Source: Tillus elongatus | Lineage: Eukaryota; Arthropoda; Insecta; Coleoptera; Cleridae | Reading direction: 5' to 3' | Assembly: GCA_964006375.1 (NCBI GenBank) | Contig: OZ023269.1 | Span: forward strand, 131,782,309-131,846,308 | DNA length: 64,000 nucleotides | Shown: positions 1-64,000 of the stretch, in pieces | Layout: every line of letters begins with the position of its first letter | Position numbering within the stretch: the stretch's first letter is position 1 | Program-made: the position numbers and the translations under genes | Notes under the pieces: generated by a model | What the model was told of the DNA's origin: nothing | What the model saw: the letters and a program-made list of their open reading frames with translations, nothing else | The model's database searches: none

Positions 1-597
1 CTTAAAATGTCTCGCCGATCACACAGAACTATTCAAAAGGCGATATACCTCGCATTGTCACCTCAGTTTCGCATTTCATTAGATATTTCATATAAAAATA
101 TATTTAAAACGATAAATTTGATACATTTTTTTGCGGTAATTTCTGTTCACATTTTCCATCATTTGCAAGTTTTGTCTGTAATGTTTTTGAACATGCTGAC
201 ATTTGATTTGATTCTACAATTACCCATCTTCATATTCTGTTTTATTAATGTCAATCAAATAGACCATAATTATAGCACTAACCTGGTATTTCTGTCATCA
301 AAATTATTATCATACTTGGATGGTTCTATGTGTGGATTACAATTGGTACAGAAACACATTAGCAAACCAACAATAGTAAAATAGAATGCATATTTGAACG
401 CAAGGTTGATTTTGTTATTAGTCTGAATATCAATGGCAACATTAGACTTCTACTAGAAAAAAAACCTGCACAAACATATTAGATTTTAGAGATTCCTCAC
501 ACGTGTACATATTACCCTTAACATAATCATATTTATAGTATTTTCTTTTCATTTTAAGACTGTTATAGTATATTAATTTTCTGTTTTTACATTGCAG
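1..597. other. Intron or 5' flank upstream of first siz exon
   Basis: AT-rich sequence ending in a pyrimidine-rich tract and TTGCAG acceptor. A 125-codon open frame at 7-384 is not supported as coding: its composition becomes that of the surrounding intron and I recognise no family. Nothing else is seen. Confidence 0.5.
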
Positions 598-610
598 TTT
601 CCCACCAAAA

Positions 611-17221
<16,611 letters not shown>

Positions 17222-17830
17222 AAATTGTGTAAATGCTAAGTGGTTTATTTCAAGGTCCAAACATATATAATCAATTATTTTTCAAATTTAACTTGTGCAT
17301 GTTATAAATAACCAAATAAAGAAGAAATTCACCATTCGTAAGTGTTACCAAATATATTTAACTATGGCTGTCTTTAATTTTCGCCCAGTGCATATACTTT
17401 ATGTCTTTAAAGTGTATTTATTTTTTGATGACATTTGCTTGTTGCAAAATCTGCTCACCTCAAGTGATAAAGTTTATTTAAAGTGGCTTTAATATTGCAA
17501 TAGAATTTATTATAATGTTTGGCTGCAATTAAAGTTTCTACTTCTTGTTAAATTCATTATGGTTTCTGTATTTTATGATAATTTTAGTTATTGTTAGATA
17601 TTTTCGTTTTTAACTCGAAAATGTAGTTCCTTATTTAAATTATTTTTACTGTTGCTTATCAGGCTTGTAGCTAGATAGAAATTTGCTTTATTTTTATTAG
17701 TTTTTTTAAACTGATTTTATTTACATCTTTCTGATATGAAAATTAGTAGTCCCCAATCATTTTTAATGTTTTGTTTTTTCTTTCAATACAAGGGTACGCA
17801 GGCGTAGAATGGTCACAAGATACAATATTT
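17222..17830 (+). other. siz 3' UTR and downstream flank
   Basis: AT-rich non-coding sequence after the stop. A candidate polyadenylation signal AATAAA is at 17315-17320, about 95 bases after the stop; the true cleavage site cannot be fixed from sequence alone. No other gene is seen before the satellite array. Confidence 0.5.
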
Positions 17831-19135
17831 ATAATTTAGTGTTTGAACTCGAAACTATATTAATTTCAGCTTTAAATAAGAAATAATACATAATTTGCAG
17901 GTTAAACTCGAAATTAAATATAATATCGTGTTTAAAGTCAAAACTATACACGCTATCAAAATTAAATTGTAAATTATTTATAATTTCTAGCTTAAACATG
18001 AAATTGTATTAATTTCTATATTATAACTAATATAGAGCTTAAACTGTTAATCGACCCTAAAAATCAAGCTTAAACGCGATTTAATTTTGAGTTTAAACAC
18101 AAAATTATACCTAATTTCGAGTTTAAACACGAAATTACATTTATTTTGTGTTTAAAGCCGAAATTAATACAATTTCAAGCTTAAACATGAAATCATTTAT
18201 AATTTCGAGTTTAAACACGAAATTACATTTATTTTGTGTTTAAAGCCGAAATTAATACAATTTCAAGCTTAAACATGAAATCATCTATAATTTCGAGTTT
18301 AAACACGAAATTACATTTATTTTATGTTTAAAGCCGAAATTAATACAATTTCAAGCTTAAACATAAAATCATCTATAATTTCGAGTTTAAACACGAAATT
18401 ACATTTATTTTGTGTTTAAAGCTGAAATTAATACAATTTCAAGCTTAAACATGAAATCATTTATAATTTCGAGTTTAAACACGGAATTACATTATTTTGT
18501 GTTTAAAGCCGAACCTAATACAATTTCAAGCTTAAACATGAAATCATTTATAATTTCGAGTTTAAACACGAAATTACATTATTTTGTGTTTGAAGCCGAA
18601 CCTAATACATTTCAAGCTTAAACATGAAATAATTTATAATTTCGAGTTTAAACATGAAATTACATTTATTTTGTGTTTAAGGCCGAACCTAATACAATTT
18701 CAAGCTTAAACATGAAATCATTTATAATTTCGAGTTTAAACACGAAATTACATTTATTTTGTGTTTAAAGCCGAACCTAATACAATTTCAAGCTTAAACA
18801 TGAAATCATTTATAATTTCGAGTTTAAACACGAAATTACATTATTTTGTGTTTAAAGTCGAAATTAATACAATTTCAAGCTTAAACATGAAATCATTTAT
18901 AATTTCGAGTTTAAACACGAAATTACATTATTTTGTGTTTAAAGCCGAACCTAATACAATTTCAAGCTTAAACATAAAATCATCTATAATTTCGTCTTTA
19001 AACAGGAAATTATATTTGGTTTCACGTTTAAACATGAAGTAGTGTATAGTTTTGACTTTAAAACAAACATGAAGTTATACCTAGTTTTGAGTTGAAACAT
19101 AAAATTATGTATAATTTTGAGTTTTAAATCAAAAT
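17830..19135. repeat. Satellite array, 88-bp unit made of three 29-bp subunits
   Basis: The core region from about 18115 to 18990 repeats an 88-bp unit about ten times. Each unit holds three related subunits: CGAGTTTAAACACGAAATTA, GTGTTTAAAGCCGAAATTAA and CAAGCTTAAACATGAAATCA, about 29 bp apart. Edges decay into single diverged subunits. Several later units lack one T (87 bp, a multiple of three), which explains the artificial open frames at 18412-18621 and 18761-19042. Lies just downstream of siz. Confidence 0.93.
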
Positions 19136-19494
19136 TTCTTACCATGACTGTTCTACACCTTCATACAAGGGTGTATGAAATTAGACCTGTGTCCTCTTCG
19201 ATATTATAAATACAAATTTATGCCTACATCATTTTTATGAATAATATAATACTTTTTTTAATATTTAAGTATTTTCTTGCCAGACCTATTGTTTTCTTGA
19301 AGAAGTTTTAAATTACTTACTTTTTAATAACTGTCTGTAAAAATTAAAAGCAACATGAGGTCAAATCGACTATAAAAGGAATGAGAGGCAAATTTTGTAG
19401 GCACAACTGAACGGTTGCATACTTTGTTTGTTATTAGGTGTTTATTGGTATACGTTGTTCAAAGTTTAAAGTCCAGTTGCTCTTAACCTTTTTT
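19136..19494. other. Intergenic, nothing recognised
   Basis: AT-rich sequence with no coding signal between the satellite and a Penelope-like 3' fragment. Confidence 0.5.
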
Positions 19495-19504
19495 TAGGTA
19501 CACA

Positions 19505-19665
19505 TTGAAGAGTCCTGCTAACCGCAATATATTTTTAGACCTCACAATCGATTTACTTCACCCTATGAGGAAACTAATTTGCTTAGGGAAACGATCAAGA
19601 GGTCTGAAAATATGTTGCCGCAAATTGGGTTCTCTAAAGTGCTGGTCAAAAGTCACTGCTTTACT
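19505..19665 (+). repeat. Penelope-like element 3' fragment, diverged
   Basis: CCTATGAGGAAACTAATTTG, GAAACGATCAAGAGGTCTG and AATTGGGTTCTCTAAAGTG line up in order with the end of the GIY-YIG relic (22340-22435). It is bounded by chance AG and GT dinucleotides and looks superficially like an exon, but the match to the repeat explains it. Confidence 0.5.
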
Positions 19666-19699
19666 TAACGGATACACAATCTCAGCTGTAAGTAAAAAA

Positions 19700-20340
19700 T
19701 TAAGATGCTGTAGGTAAAAAATTACAATGCTGGTCAAGTAAAACCACCCTCACTTATATTTTATTATAGTTAGTTATTTAATTTGATTCTATTTATTGTT
19801 ATATATTTTCTTATGATAGCAACTTGTTTTTATTCCCATTACACTGAGGTGTCATATTTTAATGCAAGTAAATAATTACTAAGTATAAAGTATTTATTCT
19901 AAGGCAAACTTAATGTTCCAGTGTTTAGTTTAAATGCAACTAATACCAGTTATTGAAACAGTTCATTTTTAAAAGGATTTTTATGTTAATTAGCAAGTTT
20001 AAAAATAAAGAGTTCAATATTTAAAGTTCAGACATTAAGATTGCCTTTTCTAAGGGTTTTCTGCCTGTGCAGATGTTGAATATTTTGTAATTTTAAGCTG
20101 TCTATAAAAATAATGTAAATAGATTTAAATTATTACCACAGGGCAAGAAAAAAGAGCAACCATGTTCTAGTCGGAGTTGTAAATATGCTAGAAGTCTCAT
20201 ACTAATGATATTAAATTAATTTAATTGTATGTATTAGGTGTTTTTTTAATAACTAATAAACAGTACATTCTCGTCTCATTGTTTTATTTTTATTTTAACA
20301 TTAAATTACTATACTTAAGTTAATATTTAAGTTAAGTAAG
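19700..20340. other. Intergenic, nothing recognised
   Basis: AT-rich, without coding signal or clear repeat structure. Confidence 0.45.
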
Positions 20341-20345
20341 TACAA

Positions 20346-20580
20346 AAACATTGTGAGATGTAGGAGAGGGTCATTATCTCGGTATGTAACCAAGTTGTCA
20401 CGGCAGCTCTAATTAATCAAATGTTATAAATAGAGGCTTATGTACAAGCAACAAAGAATTTTGTAAATTCTCAACCCTGGCACTTTCTTCCCTAATACAG
20501 GGACAATATATGTAAAGCTGACAATTTACAAAATTGTTTGTTGCTTGTACATAGCCTCTATAACATTTTGTGTGTGTGGT
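20346..20580. mobile_element. Rearranged foldback relic
   Basis: 20350-20519 matches the right arm of the 6736-7437 foldback (GTCACGGCAGCTC, GGACAATATATGTAA); 20521-20575 is an inverted piece of the same arm (TTGTTGCTTGTACATAGCCT). It appears to be a copy that lost most of its second arm. Confidence 0.7.
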
Positions 20581-20587
20581 TTTTTTT

Positions 20588-20995
20588 TCAACAATGGTAT
20601 GTTGAAACTACGAGGGCTTACAGCCTAAATATTTATCGTACCGTGGGTGTCAACAAGGAGGAAAGAGGCAACGTGTTATTTCTGGGACTTGAAGGTTCGG
20701 AGGAGAAGGAAAAACATGTGCCGGCAAGGAGTTCCACAACTTAGAAGTCCTCGGTACAAAAGAGCGGGCATAACAAGATTTTCTATGTCTGGTGACTTGG
20801 ACAGTAAAAGGGTGCATTCGCTCTGTTCCCCTGGTAGATCTGTTGGGGACAGCAGGTGTGGTAGAAAGCTCCTCCGAGCAGTGCCCATGCAGATATCTAT
20901 AAAAGAGAGAGAGGTCACCAACGGCATGTTGGTGGGCAAGGGATGACAGCCTTTGGGTGAAGGTAGGGTCACCGATGAGACTTGGGCCTAGGGTT
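20588..20995 (-). mobile_element. LINE-A copy 2, 3' end only
   Basis: Minus strand reads DPTFTQRLSSLAHQHAVGDL, HPFTVQVTRHRKSCYARSFV and TSKLWNSLPAHVFPSP, the C-terminus of the LINE-A protein, down to the TGTAAGCCCTCG tail. Truncated at the 5' end and interrupted by frame changes. Intergenic. Confidence 0.88.
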
Positions 20996-21109
20996 GAACA
21001 CACTGAGACCTTAGAGACGATCTCGGGCGAGATTTGGGGAGTAGGCATATTGAGGCCCCGTAATCAAGCTACAACAACCCAACCCACCTTTGTAACTGGC
21101 TTGGATACA

Positions 21110-21338
21110 TTCGTTAACCAGGAAAATCGGACCATGTTGTTTTTTTTTTTTCACGAAAAAATTTTATCTCAAAAAATAAAGCTATGGTAACCAAATTTAG
21201 TGGGTAGATTTACGATATAAAAAGTAAACTATTCACCAAAATTTAGATTTCTATGTTACAAGAAAAAAAGTTATAAAAAATATTTGGTGCCAGATCATTT
21301 CTATGAAAATTCACTACCATAACACACTTGCTGCATTC
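21110..21338 (+). repeat. Dispersed repeat ending in the conserved signature
   Basis: TCGTTAACCAGGAAAATC at 21112 also opens the segment at 1318. The copy ends with AAAATTCACTACCATAACAC at 21306-21325 and CTTGCTGCATTC. Family unknown. Confidence 0.7.
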
Positions 21339-21834
21339 AGACTTTTTAAATTGCTTTTACTAGTTGATGTCATGTATTTTGACGTTTCGGTTTTTGTGGA
21401 ACATCAACTTCATTTTTTGATATGGACGCCATATTGGATTTTTACACATGAGAATAGATCTTTTAATTCTCATGTCATTCAAGTATCATGTGTTGAGGTT
21501 CATCTTGGAAATCACTTGAATTTCGCATAAAACAACAAGTGTAACAAAATCACTTAAGCGATGAATGTTTGTCAATAATTGATAACTATTTGACAGAAGA
21601 AAAGTTTATTTAAAACACGTCGGACTTCGTTTTATGTGAACGTAACACGTTTTGTACATTAATATATAAAAATGGGGTTTTCTAATGAGGAAAAGAGAGA
21701 TATGGTGAGTTTGTTATACAAATAACAGAAATTCTACAATATCTTCGATTTGCAGCCAACTTTTTTGACAAAAAATAATTTAAGAAATTTGTTATGTAAT
21801 ACGAAAGATAGTCACTAAAATGTTGTTTATCTAG

Positions 21835-22440
21835 AGAGAGCTTGTAAGGATTGGAATCTTAAATATATTGGGCAGACTAAGAGAAACATTTAGAATAGAT
21901 TTCGTGAACATCTGGCACATCTGAGATATGGTAATTAGTAGTGTAAGCAAGTCATGCGTGGCACAACATATTTGGGATATTAACCACCACATTGATAAAG
22001 AAAATCTGAAACTTATCAAAAATGTTAGACAGCCAGCGAAGCTAGATGCATACGAATGTATTTATATTTCTAAGGCAATAAAAAACAAAAGTTCCTTAAA
22101 CCGAGCCCCGGCTGATTTATAGTACTTTGTTTGCCCTTTGTCTCTGATAAAAATAAAATAAAATTCCGAAACTTGCTAGGTAAAGTTATAAAGGAAGTTC
22201 AAAAACCTCGTCCAGCAATAAAAATGCAATACACAGAAAATTTTCCTGCAATTTAATCTCCCTCTCGGTATCAGTCTCTACCTAAAACTCAGTATTTAAG
22301 CTGATGTTTATTAGTAAGCAGTTTAGAGATTTTATCCTGTGATGACGCTAACCTTGTTATTGAAACGATCAGTAGGTCTTTAAAAAAGATGTGTTGTGGT
22401 GATTTGGGTTCTCCAAGTGTACTTATACCTAAGAAAAATG
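21835..22440 (+). pseudogene. Penelope-like element, GIY-YIG endonuclease relic
   Basis: Frames join to read KYIGQTKRN, NRFREHLAHLRYG, CVAQHIWDINHHIDKENLKL and PAKLDAYECIYISKAI, LNRAPADL. This matches the GIY-YIG endonuclease at the C-terminus of Penelope-like retroelements: YIGQT core, R..EH, the H...NH block and the terminal LDAxE. There is a stop after NI and a frameshift near 21930. The 3' end has TGATGACGCTAACCTTG and GATTTGGGTTCTCCAAGTG. The reverse transcriptase part is absent. Confidence 0.75.
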
Positions 22441-22625
22441 TAAAATTAAAAAAACTGAAATTTATAAATCTGTACGTCCTGAGTTAATCATCAAGGACTT
22501 CCCCACTAAATCTGCTATAGGAGAGAAACAATTTCACATGATGCAAAGTTTTTCAGTGTATAGTATCTAACGGGGTAGATTTACGTGTCGTTTATTTTTC
22601 TTTATAATAAAGGATTATAAATTAC

Positions 22626-24177
22626 TGTAAACTCTATTATTATTATTATTAAAATTTAAGTAATTATTGATTTAGGTACATTTTAAAATTAACAACGCTC
22701 AAGCGGCAGAACGTGTATTCAAAAACTACCCCTTGTTACCTTGAAAACCATACTTAAGTTTAACGACCTTCAAGGGATGTCTTGCCTGAATTTATTTGGA
22801 ACCAATTCCCCCAAAATTTTACTATATATTCGGCCTTAGTATATACCTAGTGACGAAACATATCACAATCATTTTGTAATAAACTGTTAAAATAAACTCT
22901 AGTTCAGGGTTTTTATCCTAGGAATAAAACCCACCATCTAGTTTTAAAATTACCTTAACACAAAAATAAAATTTATACAGATAAACAATGTAGTGGCACA
23001 ATAAAGTTTAAATAATCAATTAATCAATCGGTTTCCTGAATTAAACTCTCTACTTCATTAACTCAAATTCTAAGGTTCATTTATCCTAATTATAGGGATG
23101 GTTCTCCTAATCCAAAATAAAAACTAGATCTTATGCAGAACTGATATCTAGGAAAATTAAATTGTTTTCGCCCCCGGCATAATATTTCATAATATGTAAT
23201 ATTTAAATCCTTCATAGCTAAATATAGCACTCAAATTTATTTAACTTCTCCCCTTTAAGTTCCCAACTACCTTCATGGCTCCAAGCCCTATCTCGTCCTT
23301 CGCATTATGAAATTTCACAAATATTCCCCCATCTACTAAAATCCCTAATAAAAACAACATATAAATTTTAATATGATTCCAATTTACTCTAATTATATTC
23401 TAGCGCCATACGACTCAATCATCTATGGTAATTCTATCTTACAGCCCATGGTTCAAAAATATCTATACAAATTTTATATGAAAATTATTTCAGTACCCAA
23501 AACAGCTCGCCTTCACTATTAAAAAAAAATAACTTTAAAAATATATTGTCATGGAACATACTCACTGGGAATCTGGGAAATAAAGCCAGCCCTGTACCAT
23601 GCTTTATCACTCGCCCACACCGGCCGTTCAACCACATTTGTCCGCGGGTAACCGTCCTTAAAAGAAACGCTAATTCACTCCCCCGAATATGCACTAAACT
23701 TCTAAATTTACTGATATAATTAAAATAAAAAAAACCTTGACATTATCGTCGCTGCGGGTACTGCTCAGCCCGAGGCAGATGAGTGACCACCATCTCAAGA
23801 CAAGTATTTTTCTACCGTTCCCATATCAAAATCCGAGTTTGCATTTTTGTCTCCATTGAAACCAGATGACCTCGTTGCAGAGGCCGTAGAACCCCAAACT
23901 TGCGAATCTAGCATTCCTCTATCCACTATATTTCAAGCGACCCGTTTTGAACTGCCACTTGTGCAGTTAATTGTTTATAATTTCAAGATGCCCAGAGCCT
24001 AGATAATTATGCATATTCTGATTATATTTACGAGCGCTTAAAATATTTGTTGTGGCGATTTTTCATAAACTTTTTGAAATCCAACCCAGTATTTTTAAAT
24101 ATTTACATCTCTGAACATTTATGTATGGAGAAATTTCATGGAAATAGATACGTAAAACAGGCAAGCATCCTGCTTAT
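22626..24177 (-). repeat. Large inverted repeat arm A (about 1.55 kb)
   Basis: Reverse-oriented copy of 28442-30261. Shared blocks include CAACGCTCAAGCGGCAGAAC against its complement near 30175-30195, CCTTCAAGGGATGTC, CAGCCCATGG and GATGACCTCGTTGCAGAGGC. The ends are TGTAAACTC and GCTTATA. It may be a solo LTR (TGTAA...TTACA ends in arm B), but I see no clear target-site duplication. It lies just downstream of the laminin gene. The segment homologous to the 115-codon frame of arm B is broken here. Confidence 0.8.
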
Positions 24178-24392
24178 AAGTATGACGTCTTATATTTTGG
24201 TAAAGGTTGTATGAAAGAAAAAAACAATCTAGAATATAAAAAGTGTATTACATCAATAATAAACTGTAGAAAAAATACCAATTCTTAAAATATATGTACA
24301 AAGCGCAAATGGCAAGTATATTGATTATGAATGGATAGAACTAAATCTACATCTAGATTAAAAGGCAGTGAAAGCTACCTATGTACAAATCA

Positions 24393-62329
<37,937 letters not shown>

Positions 62330-63180
62330 CTAGTTTAAAAAAATATCATACATTTATGTACAAACACCTTTGGTATAACATTTATACAAAATAATTAATT
62401 TAGTCACAAGAAAATCAAAGTAATACAAATCGCGTTGCAATCGAAATACAATTACATTTTACAATTGGAGGGATGAAATACTACGAATTATATACAGGTT
62501 CACTAAAGGTACAATCAAGTTAAATAGGGCCAAATCAGGTCAGCTGAAAATGGGCTGGATCCGGGTTATTCTAAAGACAAATTAGTTCAAATCATCAATC
62601 ATCAATCAAGTCACGTCAGGTCAGGTTGTATCAGCTCAAATCACGTGCGCTTAGACCAGTTAGTTTATTATAATTTGTGAAAAATATTAAAAATATATAC
62701 AGATGTCCCAGATAAAAGTAACTAACTGCATGGGAATTTTGCAAACTGTAAGAGATATAAATTTGGTTGAATAGGAAAAAAATTGCGCTATTCCGAGCCC
62801 AATCAGATGCTGTATCAACATTAAAAATATCTTTAGGGGTTTTCAAAATATCAAGCAAAAACTTAAAATTGTGTTTTTCGAAAAATTGAAATATCTTCCC
62901 TATATTGTAAACAAATTTAATAAAATTTGGTAGTTTTGTATTAGCGACTACGGCCAATCAAATTACTTTAATGAATTTCTTCTAGGCCTTCTAGTTTTTT
63001 GTAACCATTTCCTATGGCCGCCGTATTGGATTTATACGTCATTACATAGAGCATAAATAGAACTTTTCAGCCATGTATAGCAAGCCTATCTTTGGATGGC
63101 GGAAAATGTAAATTTATTAAAAAAACTGTTTTTCACTTACTTGACTGTGAAACCAAAAGTATTTTTTTATATATTTCAAC
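62330..63180. other. LanB1 upstream intron or flank
   Basis: AT-rich; no signal-peptide exon could be recognised. GTCAGGTCAGGTTG-type short repeats at about 62535-62640 (AATCAGGTCAGC, AATCATCAATCAAGTCACG) are low complexity. Confidence 0.45.
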
Positions 63181-63184
63181 AACA

Positions 63185-64000
63185 CACCACAAGATGTTCT
63201 ATGTCTGGTGACCTGGACAGTAAAAGGGTGCATTCGCTCTGTTCCCCTGGAAGATCTGTTGGGGGCAGTAGGTGGAGGAACTATGGATGAAAGCTTCTCT
63301 GAGCAGTGCCCGTGCAGATATCTATAAGAGCGAGGGGGGGGGGGAATTCACCAACGGCACGTCGGTGAGCAAGGGATGGCAGCCTTTGGGTAAGGGTAGG
63401 GTCACCGATGAGACGTATAGCTCTCTTCTGAATGGAGTCCAGGATAGCGAGTGTAGAAGCGGCAGCGGCACCCCAGATGTGGGAGCAGTATTCGAGGTTT
63501 GGCTTTGGTTGTGAAGTATAAAAGGTATACAGATTAGCTGGTAAAAAATATTTGCGAGCCCGGAAGAGGAAACCTAATTTCTTAGCAGCCGCTTCTGCAA
63601 TTGATGTGACATGTTGGTGCCAATTGAGATTTCGATCCACAGAAATGCCCACGAGTGAAAAGGTCCCATTACTTTGAATAACTGGGTTGTTCATTGTGAT
63701 GGGTCTAGGGCTGGTGTATCTCTTATGAGATATAAAGCAAGACTGAGATTTGGTGGGGTTAAATTGTACAAGATTTCTATTTCCCCAGTCTGATATTTTT
63801 TGGAGATCCACGGAGACAGAACCCTCCATGAATCTGCGATCCTCATCTAATTGGGCTAAAGTGACAGGCTTAGAATATTGTATATTTGAGTGGAGGGTGC
63901 TGCCGTCCCCGTAACTGTGAACTGGGTTGGATGTGCTAGAGAGGAGATCATTCATGTGGAGAAGAAACAAAGTAGGGGCTAAAGCTGAACCTTGAGGGAC
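63185..64000 (-). mobile_element. LINE-A copy 7, running off the window
   Basis: The reverse strand reads MFLLHMNDLLSSTSNPVHSY (palm motif now YGDG, not YADD), LQKISDWGNRNLVQFNPTKS, VGISVDRNLNWHQHVTSIAE, LGFLFRARKYFLPANLYTFY. The last about 130 bp before the 3' tail are deleted (63190). A G-run (GAGGGGGGGGGGGGA) is at about 63331. The upstream part continues beyond 64000. Confidence 0.92.

Noticed and set aside
7..384. 125-codon open frame at the left edge
   Set aside because: No family recognised, composition falls to that of intron after about 25 codons, and no splice or start evidence ties it to siz.
18412..19042. Repeated-protein frames with FKAEPNTISSLNMKSF units
   Set aside because: They arise because some satellite units are 87 bp, a multiple of three. 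Units of 88 bp break the frame; no start context or family.
17830..19135. CRISPR-like array
   Set aside because: The array has no unique spacers between repeats and the genome is eukaryotic.
19498..19686. Exon-like segment with TTTTTTAG before and GTAAGT after
   Set aside because: The interior aligns with the Penelope-like 3' end at 22.34-22.43 kb, so it is repeat-derived; it also lies after the siz stop codon.
20647..20972. Plus-strand frames over the LINE-A fragment
   Set aside because: Shadows of the minus-strand LINE-A protein.
22626..24177. Confident call of a solo LTR
   Set aside because: TGTAA/TTACA-like ends are present, but no target-site duplication, primer-binding site or internal region was found.
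62631..62957. 108-codon minus-strand frame as the LanB1 signal-peptide exon
   Set aside because: Its start lacks a cleavable hydrophobic signal followed by a donor in the required phase; composition is intronic.

Overview
This is a stretch of insect nuclear genome: AT-rich, with large introns, GT-AG splice sites, long (TA)n microsatellites and many decayed non-LTR retrotransposons and DNA transposons. A beetle is my guess from the repeat load and style, but the sequence does not prove the order. There is no bacterial-type organisation.

Two conserved protein genes lie tail to tail. On the + strand, six exons between 598 and 17221 encode an 853-residue IQSEC/Schizo (BRAG-type) Arf guanine-nucleotide exchange factor, with an IQ motif, Sec7 domain, PH domain and a C-terminal S-T-E-V PDZ-type ligand. 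On the - strand, 22 exons between 62329 and 24393 encode about 1782 residues of laminin subunit beta-1: LN domain, LEa repeats, laminin IV/LF domain, LEb repeats and the coiled-coil arm with its cysteine-rich knob. All exon phases match across both genes. The laminin signal-peptide exon is not seen and is probably beyond the right edge. The first schizo exon may have more 5' sequence beyond the left edge.

Layout. 1-17221: schizo with repeat-filled introns (dispersed A/T-rich repeats, a 702-bp foldback element, a LINE at 8.0-9.9 kb, a Tc1 relic, a RNase-H-type LINE fragment, a (TA)n-flanked LINE at 15.2-16.5 kb). 17222-24392: intergenic, with an 88-bp satellite array at 17.8-19.1 kb, a Penelope-like GIY-YIG relic and one arm of a large inverted repeat. 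24393-62329: laminin beta-1, whose introns hold at least five copies of one LINE family (called LINE-A here), all in the sense orientation of the gene, several RNase-H-bearing LINEs (LINE-D and LINE-E) all antisense, a mariner, a Tigger/pogo-type element, MITEs and six (TA)n arrays. 62330-64000: flank or first intron, with another LINE-A copy.

The two host genes work in separate processes: Arf activation in the cytoplasm or at membranes, and basement-membrane assembly outside the cell. No operon-like or dedicated new system is evident. The most interesting unexplained signals are a dispersed repeat with a conserved end found eight times, a pair of large inverted repeats bracketing six whole laminin coiled-coil/LE exons plus two more, an RGD tripeptide in the laminin beta knob, a transposon tail about 17 bp from a laminin splice donor, and a fully open 60-bp exon-like segment in schizo.
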